A stretch of DNA of 64,000 nucleotides from Pseudofabraea citricarpa (taxonomy: Eukaryota; Ascomycota; Leotiomycetes; Helotiales; Dermateaceae), in the NCBI GenBank assembly GCA_029641185.1, contig JAPWGK010000033.1:349295-413294 (forward strand). Reading direction: 5' to 3'. The notes under the pieces were generated by a model, which saw only the letters and a program-made list of their open reading frames with translations, searched no databases and was not told the origin of the DNA. A program made the position numbers and the translations under genes. Shown in pieces: positions 9,848 through 19,182 of the stretch. The number at the start of each line of letters is the position of its first letter. Positions within the stretch are counted from its first letter, which is position 1.

Positions 9848-11479
9848 ATGGCGACTGAGAAAAGCCACACCGAGTCGAGTCTCGATACAGATCTTGAGCC
9901 TGTGACTACCAACACCATGGGCAATATAGAAGACATTCGCCGAACGGCCACCAAGCGTGGTCTGAAGTCCCGCCACGCCCAGATGATTGCTCTCGGGGGG
10001 ACTATTGGGACTGGGCTCTTTGTTGGCTCTGGGCAAGCGCTGAATATGGGAGGCCCAGTAACCTTGGTCATCGTCTATTTCATCCTCACCTTCCTCGTTT
10101 TCGGGATTGTTACAGCTACGACCGAAATGAGCTCCTATATTCCGGTCCCAGGTAGCTCTATGTCCTACTACGGTCACCGGTTTTTCTCGCCAAGCATGGG
10201 CTTTGCTATGGGTTGGATGTACTGGTACATTTTCTCCATAACTGTTCCCGCAGAAATTACAATTTCTACTCTGATCATACAATATTGGGATCCTCCGGTT
10301 CACACAGCTGTCTGGCTTACAATTATCGGTTTCGTCATCATTGCGCTCAACTGCTTTCCAGTCAAAGTCTACGGCGAGACTGAGTTCTGGTTTGCTTCCC
10401 TCAAGGTTATCAGCATTCTTGGTTTACTCATAATGGCTGTCTGTCTTATTTTAGGAGGTGGACCATCGGAAGACCGTCTCGGATTTCGTTACTGGACTGA
10501 TCCGCAGCCCGTCAACGAGTATCTTTTCACAGGAGCTACTGGTCGCCTTTGCGGATTTCTTGGAACTCTTGTGTTTTCTGTTTTTGCCTTTGCTTTCGCT
10601 CCGGAGCTCCTAGTTGTCACTGGTGGCGAGATGGAATCTCCACGTCGTAATTTGCCAGTTGCAGGAAAGCGTTACTTCTATCGGCTTGTTATCTTCTACT
10701 GCTTGGGTGCTTTAGCGATAAGCATGATCCTGCCAAGTGATTCGCCAGGACTGCTTAATGGCACCAAGAGTTCAGCTTCGTCCCCTTGGGCTATTGCTGC
10801 CGATCGTGCTGGAATCAAAGTCCTTCCCTCAGTGATCAACGCAATAATATTGGCATCCGCTTGGTCCGCTGGTAACTCATACCTTTACCTCGCTAGCCGG
10901 TCCCTTTATTCGATGGCCTTGGCTGGGAATGCTCCGCAAATATTCACTAGGTGCTCAAAATCCGGCGTTCCATACTATGCACTTGCTGCTAGTGCTAGTT
11001 TGAGTTTACTCTCATACCTCAATCTCTCTTCGACTGGCAGCACCGTGTTCAATTGGTTCGTGAACCTCATTAACACAGGTGCATTTCAAAGCTGGGTTCT
11101 TGTATGCGTTATCTATCACTACTTTCGCAAAGCGACTCTCGTCCAGGGCGTCACGGATCTACCATACCGCTCACGCTTCCAACCCTATGTAGGGTATATC
11201 AGTGGCTCTATCTTTACTCTCCTCTTACTTTTGAATGGCTTTGCCGTCTTCACCAAGGCCAACTGGAATGTTTCTACCTTCTTGACTTCGTACATCGGTA
11301 TCCCTATCTTTTTTCTCTTCTACTTTGGTCATAAATTCACTGTTGGCAAGAATGATCCTTGGATAATCCCGTCGGGCCAGGTCGATTTGATCACGGGATT
11401 GGAAGAAATTCTTGAATGCGAAACTCCTGCTCCACCAGCAGAAAAGTGGTATATGAAATGGAAGGCTATCTATCAGTAG
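9848..11479 (+). CDS. Amino-acid permease, APC superfamily/YAT type (543 aa, no intron)
   Basis: Seen: a single 543-codon frame. A hydrophilic N-terminus of about 40 residues is followed by RGLKSRHAQMIALGGTIGTG, the first transmembrane helix block that defines yeast amino-acid transporters. About twelve hydrophobic segments follow. Other family blocks are PVPGSSMSYY, the ELLVVTGGEMESPRRNLP loop after TM6, and SAGNSYLYLASRSLYSMALAG-like TM8. A hydrophilic tail ends in EKWYMKWKAIYQ. Known: the family imports amino acids with protons at the plasma membrane; specificity (general, Gap1-like, or narrow) cannot be read reliably. Neighbours: follows the aldehyde dehydrogenase and is convergent with the next Zn2Cys6 gene. 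Regulation: five GATA cores and a TATA box upstream suggest nitrogen control. The lack of introns is common in this family. Confidence 0.93.
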   Translation: MATEKSHTESSLDTDLEPVTTNTMGNIEDIRRTATKRGLKSRHAQMIALGGTIGTGLFVGSGQALNMGGPVTLVIVYFILTFLVFGIVTATTEMSSYIPVPGSSMSYYGHRFFSPSMGFAMGWMYWYIFSITVPAEITISTLIIQYWDPPVHTAVWLTIIGFVIIALNCFPVKVYGETEFWFASLKVISILGLLIMAVCLILGGGPSEDRLGFRYWTDPQPVNEYLFTGATGRLCGFLGTLVFSVFAFAFAPELLVVTGGEMESPRRNLPVAGKRYFYRLVIFYCLGALAISMILPSDSPGLLNGTKSSASSPWAIAADRAGIKVLPSVINAIILASAWSAGNSYLYLASRSLYSMALAGNAPQIFTRCSKSGVPYYALAASASLSLLSYLNLSSTGSTVFNWFVNLINTGAFQSWVLVCVIYHYFRKATLVQGVTDLPYRSRFQPYVGYISGSIFTLLLLLNGFAVFTKANWNVSTFLTSYIGIPIFFLFYFGHKFTVGKNDPWIIPSGQVDLITGLEEILECETPAPPAEKWYMKWKAIYQ

Positions 11480-12109
11480 ACATGATTTAAGAATGAACTT
11501 TTGTAGAGATATCTAGTGATACTAAAGGATGCATGTAACTTTCTTTTTTGTATATTCTAGCTGTATGATTTAAGAACCAATAGTTACTCACATTGTTAGA
11601 TGTTAATACGTCTCAAATGATCTTTATCGCTACTTCAAAATGCTTTGAAGACAGAAAGTCCTCCGCATGCTTCATCGTTTCAAGCCCAATGATCCACTTG
11701 TCCTTGTATACCGTCAAATATATAATAGAAGTGTTGTTTTTGAGGATCATGTTAAGATATAGCTCAGTCGTGAAAGGGTGTCGGACTTAAAAGTGAAGTT
11801 TTGATAGACTAGGCACCTATTTTTAGGCTATTTTATTAATCGTTTCTCAAAGATGCTTTTCTAGATAAGATGATAGTGGATGCCACAGCCGAAGCACCAC
11901 CAATGGGTTCCGAGGACCAAATATGTCGCTCGCTCGCTTATTCCGGAAAACAAATTTAAACGACCAAGAACTGAAGCCGTGGCAGGGGAGCCACGCAATG
12001 GAATGAATGGTGGAGTCAAAATTTAACTACGATCTGAAAAGGTATGTTTTAAAATATGCTGCCTCTGATATAATTATTTTGGGCCAGCTTTGGAATAGCT
12101 AAATAACTT
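11480..12109. other. Convergent intergenic region
   Basis: About 630 bp between the 3' ends of the permease (+) and a Zn2Cys6 gene (-), so mostly 3' UTR and terminator sequence. Nothing else recognised. Confidence 0.45.
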
Positions 12110-13690
12110 TCATTCAAATAATCCGACTTCCCAATTTAGACTCCGTGTAATTTGCTCCGCTGTCCCTTCACCAGCCCAGACCTTTCTTAGAACTAGAAGA
12201 GGTGCTTCGTAATACGGGTCTTTCCCCATGTGCACTTTCTGATGTATCAATTCCTCAAACGCATTCTCTATAAAATTCATGCGAGAAAGGTCAACGAATT
12301 TGGCTTGACTACCAGCTATAAACAACGGGTATAAATAACAGCTATATCTAGAAGACTTTGTACTTGAATCTTCACGAATTGCAACTCTAATTGTGTCAAT
12401 CGCAGCCAGAATTTCTCCCACGAGGGTTTCTGTGTTAATTATCGCAACAACTGATGGCTGACTTTTCTTGGCTTCCGGATTTGAGGCCAAACTTTCGCGA
12501 GCCGAGATGATTCCCGCAAACCTAAATGCGTCACATAGTTTCCGTTGCACATGGTCTTTAACCGGACCACGCCAATTCCAAAACATAGTCTGGATATCAG
12601 GGTTCTCAATTTGAGAGAAGAGGTTTTGTAGACTGCGTGGTAGAGCACTATCGTCTTGAGAGTGTAATTGTAAGGCGGGAAGATCGAGGCAATTCTGGCG
12701 CCAAATGTTTAAAGACGGAGTCTGACGGCCCACAATGAAGGCTGTCTGGTCTAGCCAGCCTATTAAATCCACAAAATTGGCGACGAACTCGGTTGGTTGC
12801 TCAAGCAGATACTGGACTTTAAGAATTGTATATAGACCATCCAAGTGTATGGTCCATGGCAAGCGCCGGTTCATCTGATGAGTATCAGTCTTTGTGTATG
12901 TAAACAACAGGGGCCAACAAACACCAATGCTACATAGGTGTAAACCACACAACAAGGTTTCTTCTTTTGCGATCTCAACAGGATCGTTTAACGCATCTCG
13001 GAACATTCTTAAGGTGTCGGCATAGTATTCACTGAACATGTGTCCGTATGTCGAATTAAGTGTCGTTTGGTAGGTGAGAAAGGCCGACATGAGTATGTTA
13101 GAGTCGCGAGCGAGCGGTACAACATGAAGAAGAAACACATTTTGCTCTGGATCTGCTTCTGAATTCAGGCTAAGATAGCCCCATTCTTGAACTGGTATTA
13201 ATTGTCAGTGAATTTATGACACGGACCAGAAGGGGAGTCCCATACATTCACGAAAAAGAATACCATCAACAATTTCGCGTGGGTTGGTAAAACTAAGGTC
13301 GAGAGGCTTGCTGTCACTTGCCCGTACTTGCTCCGGAGCCTTCTTGCATTTTGATCCCTTGGTTGTCTCTTTGCCAAGAACTGGCTTTGTGGCGCCCGCA
13401 AATTTGCCTCGAGATGCAATGGCATCGACCCACATCAATTGACGTTCGTATCCGCGGCAATGTAGGTTCATCTGATGACAAGTGGAGCAAGTCGGCCGGT
13501 TCTCGTCGCATTTCTGCTTTCGTATCCTGCAAGTCAAGCAACCGTTTCTCGAACGTAGTCCAGACAGCCTAGCTTTTGGTAGATCGCCGTCACCATTACC
13601 ATTGTCAGCTGGTGGGCCATATTTCCAACGTTTGAACGCATACATCTTCCTGTTCTGGATTGAAAGAACTGAAATGTTATGCAAAGGCAC
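12110..13690 (-). CDS. Zn2Cys6 fungal transcription factor (two exons, 508 aa)
   Basis: Seen: exon 13690-13246, a 54-nt intron (donor GTATGG, CTGAC branch site, CAG acceptor), exon 13191-12110. The joined frame of 1527 bases gives 508 residues. A full zinc cluster lies at about residues 51-78 (C-LT-C-RIRKQK-C-DENRPT-C-ST-C-HQMNLH-C, spacing CX2CX6CX6CX2CX6C). A linker and a long C-terminal region without enzyme motifs follow, like the fungal_trans_2/acriflavine-type regulators. Start: ATG 13690 is the first in frame; ATG 13645 (MYAFKRWKYG) is an alternative that keeps the cluster. Neighbours: head-to-head with the secreted amidohydrolase across 950 bp, and convergent with the permease. Inference: by position it is the best candidate local regulator of the amidohydrolase and permease. 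Confidence 0.85.
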
Positions 13691-14640
13691 CAGTTAAGTA
13701 GCAATTGATCATCGGATCAGAGAATGCCAAGCGAAGGAGTGATAATGCACTTAATGTATTTTGAGGCTTGGGTGTGCTCAGGGCGAAAGGCAATCAATGC
13801 GCGCTTCCAAGTTCCTATTGTGGTAAGACCAGGTTCTGGGGAAACATATTTAGGACTAACTCGATCAGCAGTTGTGGACCAATGGGGCTTTTACCCACTG
13901 GGACAGGCAAACCTTATAGTTCGGCTATTTTAATCTATGGCAACCCTTACACCATCGGGTTCCTTAAAGGCCGAATTATAGAAATCCAAGTTTGGCTTAA
14001 TAGGTAACATTATCTGTGAATGGGTGGTTGCTAGAGACATATGATTGGGAAAGCACAAATAGTTCTACAAAATAGAATATGCTTTGTTAAAACATTTTAC
14101 ATACTTAAATGTTCAAGTCTACCCAGGCAAGAAGGTTGCTTGCTGGATAGAATCATGCATCCTGTGACATAATAAGCAAAATTGTGAGAAAGTTAAAAGG
14201 AACACAGGATGGGTGCAGGGCTCATAGTTAGCGTTCTAACCTACGAATCAGTCTACAAATAACCTACATTTAGCTATCCGGCCGCATCGTTTACCTCCAA
14301 AGGGAAAGAACCCCTTGAACCTGCAGGTTTCTTACTTTCAATTAACCTTTAATCCAGATAGTTCGAATCTTAAAGGCTTAGACGGGAGCCTAAGAGAGCA
14401 ACCAAGCAGGCGGGGGTGGCAGGTGTTTATCAGGAGATTACAACTTGGCGAAGGAAGCAACAGAATTGCTCAAAGATTATATAAACCGAGGACCACGATA
14501 ACATATAGAAAGCACCATCTTCACACCACACTAACTTCTCTTTCTCTTGTTTCAACGACAACCTCACAACCTTTCATCAATACAACGAGCTTTGTCGCTG
14601 GTCAAGTACATAGCGTCACATAAATTACTCGGCTGTCACT
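13691..14640. promoter_or_regulatory. Divergent intergenic region between Zn2Cys6 gene (-) and amidohydrolase (+)
   Basis: 950 bp. It contains CCGGCCG near 14,278-14,284 and a GCGGGG motif near 14,410 that matches the SYGGRG core of the carbon repressor CreA, plus the TATA box listed separately. The open frames here (13,724-14,007; 14,315-14,623) look random. No RNA gene recognised. Confidence 0.45.
14478..14485 (+). promoter_or_regulatory. TATA box of amidohydrolase gene
   Basis: TATATAAA, about 156 bp upstream of the ATG at 14,641 and followed by CT-rich leader sequence, as in many fungal promoters. Confidence 0.5.
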
Positions 14641-16545
14641 ATGAAAGTCGAACAGTCACTCACCCTCCTGTCCCTCTTGCTGCCATTCGCACTTTGCCAA
14701 AGGACAGTAGACGTTGTTTTTGTCAATGGCACGATCCACACCCTCGATGCGCAATCGAGCGTGTTCAGCCCCGGAAGTCTCGCTTATTCCAACGGGACAA
14801 TCGCTTGCGTCGGAAGCGACGCAGATGTCAGAACTGAATGCCCCTTTAACGAGACAACAACTCGTGTCATCAATCTCGAAGGCCGTACTTTGATTCCAGG
14901 GTTGATTGACGCACACATGCATCCAGTTCAGGCCGCCCGAGGAATGCTAGGTTGTAGCCTCCAGTATCGAAAACTGGCTGAGCAAGAACTCATCAATATT
15001 GTCCAGGCATGCGTCGACAGAAATGCCAATGCCTCTGATGCTGAAACCTTGTCGGTTACTGAGTGGGATCGAGAGGCATTTACTGATCGCGTTGGATCTA
15101 TCAACGCAACAATGCTGGACAAAGTTAGGACGAGACGGCCAATAATAATAACTGCTACATCTCAACATAGTGTGTGGGTAAATACACGCGCTCTCAACGA
15201 CGCTGGCATTAATTCTGCAACCTCGAATCCAGCTGGGGGCGTAATTGGTCGCGATACAAACGGATTCCCTACTGGTGTTTTGGAAGAGAACGCCTCGAAC
15301 CTAGTGCGCAATGTTGCTTCTGCAATCCCAGAGGATATCGCAGCGAGACTTGCACTCGCACACCTAGCCAAGAGCGGAATTACAACATTCATGGATGCGT
15401 TGGCTACTCCGACAGATATCTGGCGCAATCTAAGCCAACAAAATGAGTTGACTGCTCGTGTCTGGAATTGCATTGGGGTTTTCGGTGCTATCGATCCTGC
15501 TGCTTTCGCTCAAAATGCGAGGCAAGTTTCCGCCAGTCTCGATGATGGTCCTCTGCGACCTTCGCCCAGCGCCATTTGGAAGCATATCAAGATGTTTGTT
15601 GATGGTGTACCGTCACAGGTTTCGTCCACCGCGTTTCTCCTCGAGCCGTATCTTGTGGATAGTGGTAATGGGACTTTCGTTCCTGGAAGCAACCGTGGAC
15701 TGCTGAACGTCAATCAGACGACTCTCAGAGAGACCCTTGTACAAGTTCTTCAAGCCAACATTGGGATTCATCTCCATGGAGATGGTGATGGCGCAGTTCG
15801 TAATATCCTTGATGTTATCGAGTCACTCGATCAGCCCCTTTCTCCAAATCAGATAGCAATTGCCCATGGCGAATTGGTGAACCAGACGGATTTCGCACGT
15901 TTTGGAGACCTGAACACACGCCTGATCATGTCTTACCAATGGGCACAAAAGGCATCGTTCTGGAACGTTCCCACACAACGATCGATTGGTCCTGTGAGAA
16001 TGCAGCAGACCGAGCCTTTTGGATTGATCTCGGAGCTTGGCCAAGATATTGTTTATGGATCTGACTGGCCAGTAGATCCACTGGACCCCTTCCTTGCTCT
16101 GAAAATTGGAGTGACTCGTGCGGGAGATCCTTCAAACCCAAACTCACATGCAAACTTTAGCCAGGAGTTTGTTGGACGTCTCGATAACCAACCTGGCCTT
16201 TCTCGCGAGTCTGCTATCCGCGGTATGACGAGCATCGCCGCTGATTGGTTGAATGCCACTGACAAGATTGGCTCTCTCGAGGTCGGGAAATTTGCAGATA
16301 TGGTTGTTCTGGAAAGGCCTTATTTTGATAAATCTTCAGTTGCTGATGAAGATCTTGGACGTAACAAGGTATTACTCACTGTCGTTGGAGGCCGACCCAT
16401 CTTTAGCGATGCCTCGGCCTCCTTTGTTCCATTAGGATGGTGCACCATTTGCCAAAATCAAACTGCAATTTTGGCAGCAGCACAGCCAGCTAATATTGTG
16501 CCAAGACACATTTCCAAGAGATCATGTGGTGGACATTCGCACTAA
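14641..16545 (+). CDS. Secreted metal-dependent amidohydrolase, amidohydrolase_3/YtcJ type (634 aa)
   Basis: Seen: one 634-codon frame. Residues 1-19 (MKVEQSLTLLSLLLPFALC) form a typical signal peptide. The N-terminal beta domain starts VDVVFVNGTIHTLD, then GRTLIPGLIDAHMHP with metal-ligand histidines His92 and His94. Mid-barrel blocks include HLHGDGDGAVRNILD (metal/base histidines) and YGSDWPVDPLDP, the aspartate block near the end of the barrel. Many N-X-S/T sequons support secretion. The C-terminus (cysteines, then HISKRSCGGHSH) is an unusual short tail. Known: this family hydrolyses C-N bonds, such as N-substituted formamides, but most members are cytosolic and of unknown substrate. Neighbours: divergent from a Zn2Cys6 regulator. 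Inference: it may release an amine or amino acid outside the cell for the permease upstream. Confidence 0.88.
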   Translation: MKVEQSLTLLSLLLPFALCQRTVDVVFVNGTIHTLDAQSSVFSPGSLAYSNGTIACVGSDADVRTECPFNETTTRVINLEGRTLIPGLIDAHMHPVQAARGMLGCSLQYRKLAEQELINIVQACVDRNANASDAETLSVTEWDREAFTDRVGSINATMLDKVRTRRPIIITATSQHSVWVNTRALNDAGINSATSNPAGGVIGRDTNGFPTGVLEENASNLVRNVASAIPEDIAARLALAHLAKSGITTFMDALATPTDIWRNLSQQNELTARVWNCIGVFGAIDPAAFAQNARQVSASLDDGPLRPSPSAIWKHIKMFVDGVPSQVSSTAFLLEPYLVDSGNGTFVPGSNRGLLNVNQTTLRETLVQVLQANIGIHLHGDGDGAVRNILDVIESLDQPLSPNQIAIAHGELVNQTDFARFGDLNTRLIMSYQWAQKASFWNVPTQRSIGPVRMQQTEPFGLISELGQDIVYGSDWPVDPLDPFLALKIGVTRAGDPSNPNSHANFSQEFVGRLDNQPGLSRESAIRGMTSIAADWLNATDKIGSLEVGKFADMVVLERPYFDKSSVADEDLGRNKVLLTVVGGRPIFSDASASFVPLGWCTICQNQTAILAAAQPANIVPRHISKRSCGGHSH

Positions 16546-17026
16546 ATTCCCACCTCGTATACCTAGTTGGCGGTGCAGTTAATCTTGTATCAGTGTTATC
16601 TGTTATGTAAACCCGGCCCCATGCCAAACTTTACCGTTCAAGGCTGAGATTAGAGACAAATGAGTTTCAAATAATGGGATATTTTACTAGTAGAGATATA
16701 CTTGTCGCCAAATGTGGTATCACTTCATCTTTCAACCTTTTTCGTGCATTTTATTTACTAGAAATTATTTCCTTTGTTTTTTTCAAGTCTCAATTGGACC
16801 ATTAGGTACAAGAGCTATTAATCAACCTCTTAGATTGAGTTGTCTATAAAACGAAATCGTTATGTAAGCCACGCTTCACACGTGATTAAATCCAACAACT
16901 GATTGCAGATCCGCGTCGTCGTTCCGGACGATTCCCACAGATAGTCTCCTTGAAAATATAACCCTAACAACAACATTTGTTTTGGTTGAATCCATCTCCC
17001 GCACGCTTAATTCTGATTTAATCGTC
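16546..17026. other. Intergenic; promoter of the 2EXR gene
   Basis: 480 bp, AT-leaning. A frame can be extended upstream to 16,982 only from a TTG, so ATG 17,027 is taken as the start of the next gene. Nothing else recognised. Confidence 0.4.
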
Positions 17027-18211
17027 ATGTCTCAACTTAAGGAATTCCACCTCTTTCCAGAGCTTCCATTTGATATCAAGGCTCTTATCTGGGAGGCTGC
17101 TATTGAACCACAGCTGGTCGAAGTATTCGGGGGGAAAGACTGGGAAATAGTGCAGTATGACGATTTGCCACTAAACGAAGTGATAGAGAGACAATACTGT
17201 CAGTACTCCCTTATGATAGACTCTCGGAAACTTGTGTTGATCTGTGTTCAAATCTCAGCAGAAGAGGCCATTGAACTTGAGAGAGAGAAGAGAGGTGCCC
17301 TGTACGATGTCATTGCGGAACCTGGACACACTTCTTATGGAAAGAAACAGGCACAGCTAGAAAGGTTCGGGTTCAAAACGTGCCGTCAAGCTCCAGCTCT
17401 TCGACGGATCAGATTGCCACTATACCACGAGTAGACACGGCTTCTTCAATTCTCTCAAAGGGCCCCTCCTTTATCTCCCCTATTTCTTGTGTCTCGCGAG
17501 TCCCTAGAGTTGTTGAAGCATAACGGCTGGGATCTTGCGTTCGGTGGCAGAGATCCGTCTACGAAAACTTGGTTCAATTACCGGCATGACTATGCGTACT
17601 TACAGCTCGACATCCATTCATATCACTCGAAAGATATTGGATCCTATCTGTATTTTGGATTGCTCGCCTCAAATGACTTAGCACGTCTGCGCAAGCTTGT
17701 TCTGGCGTGCTCTGGCTTCGTCAACTCTCAGCCGTCCATGATGGCGATTCAGTCCTATTTGTCACACTTCACCAATCTTGAAGAGCTGATTCTCGTGGAT
17801 AGGGATCTCCGGGATTGGCATGGGAAGCATTTTGACTTCATCTACGACGAATTGGATTCGATGGATTTCAAGTTCCTGGACTGTGACATATTAGATAGCT
17901 TGTCATGCCGACGCAGGTGTCATTTAACTTCACGGCTAGGTTGGGAATTCGGGAAGCATGGATTCGGGACGCAGGGACTCAGAAATCAAAATTTCAATGG
18001 GGCAGGAGAATTGTATAAAGCTGAAGCCGATGCGATGGTGGAGATGTTTACCCAAGTGAGAAACAAAGACGTTGCTTCTGGCCACAAGAGCTGGTCTATC
18101 CCAAAGATTCGATTTGCCCATATCGTTAATACGAATAGCGAGGCGGCCATGATAGAGCACAGGGAAAATAGGAGATTTGATTTGAGTATGGACCTGTCGA
18201 TTACTATATAG
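17027..18211 (+). pseudogene. 2EXR-domain protein with an internal in-frame TAG
   Basis: Seen: two open stretches in the same reading frame, 17,027-17,431 and 17,435-18,211, separated only by TAG at 17,432-17,434. The first half starts MSQLKEFHLFPELPFDIKAL.IWE, the 2EXR opening typical of a large fungal family. The second half continues the family pattern with PPLSPLFLVSRESLELLKHN, then a W/F-N-Y-R-D-YAYLQLD block and leucine-rich segments. Together they make one protein of about 394 residues. Either the stop is a nonsense mutation or it lies in an unrecognised intron: a GTAGAC donor sits at 17,431, but the only acceptor that keeps frame (AAAG at 17,460) would give a 30-nt intron, too short for fungi. 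Function of the family is unknown; it is highly duplicated in Leotiomycetes and Sordariomycetes. Drawn here as one locus; pseudogene status is tentative. Confidence 0.6.
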
Positions 18212-19182
18212 TCGTCATTTGAAGTATCTCATTATACCTAAGGTGGGTAGGTACGCCACCTAGAAATCGATTCAATACTTTGACCATCGACCGTAAAAAT
18301 GACTAACTCCTGTATCCCGCAGAAAACTGGGTTGCTTTCCTTACATCAAATGTGCGCCGATGTGTTGCAAATAATAGCAAGATCATAAACTAAAAACTTG
18401 CTTTTAGCAGCATAGCGATGCCTTTGGCTCAATATCGCTTAGACATAGCTCTGTTGGGGGTTTCAGCCATAGCTTGGTCATCTGGTGCCAAAAGAGTCTC
18501 TTTTCATGCGGAGATAACTGTAGATAGAATGCAAACAGAGTAATTTGTTCCTCTGCATGAACCCGTCAAAACGAACTGAGTTGACACGTGAAAGGTAAAC
18601 GAGGGAATGTCTCCAGGGGCATTTCTGTAGCCTTCTCGGTGAGCTAGCCGTACCAAATGCCAAATATCCTTCCGACAATCTCGTCCGATGGCTTTTCGGG
18701 AAACTATTGGTTAATCTAACAGCTTCTTACAGTATGTTGCGAAACTAAGTATTCACGAGGCGCTGTTGCTCGGGTAATCAAAAGCGGGGGCTTACAGGGC
18801 TAGTACTGTGGCTAAGCTGGTCCAAGACAGCATTATCTATGCCTCAGCCTCAACCTCAGCCCTTGTTTTTCATTTTGGTCGTTGTTGCACTACAAAAGGA
18901 AGTTAAGGATCGCTGTGAGTCAAAGAGTTGATGACTGTTTGCCTGAAGTTGCGTTCCTGGATGCGGGGGACTAGCGCGGTCGCTAATGATCTGATTGGCT
19001 GCTAGCTTCTGTAGGCTTCCACCCAGGCAGCCTTGTTCTTTCCCAGCAACATATAAGAACTCCTGGCCACCCACTTGCTCAGCATCTCCATCTCTTCTTC
19101 ATACCACTTCATACTTACTTCACCATTCATTTTGAAGGACCCATCAATTACCACACACCACACACCAACACAAACGACGACC
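18212..19182. other. Intergenic; promoter of the DUF4139 gene
   Basis: About 970 bp without a credible gene. TATAAGAA at 19,052-19,059 lies 125-130 bp before the next ATG, and CT-rich and CACACA-rich leader sequence follows (19,080-19,180). A short CCTCAGCCTCAACCTCAGCC imperfect repeat sits at 18,841-18,860. Confidence 0.45.
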
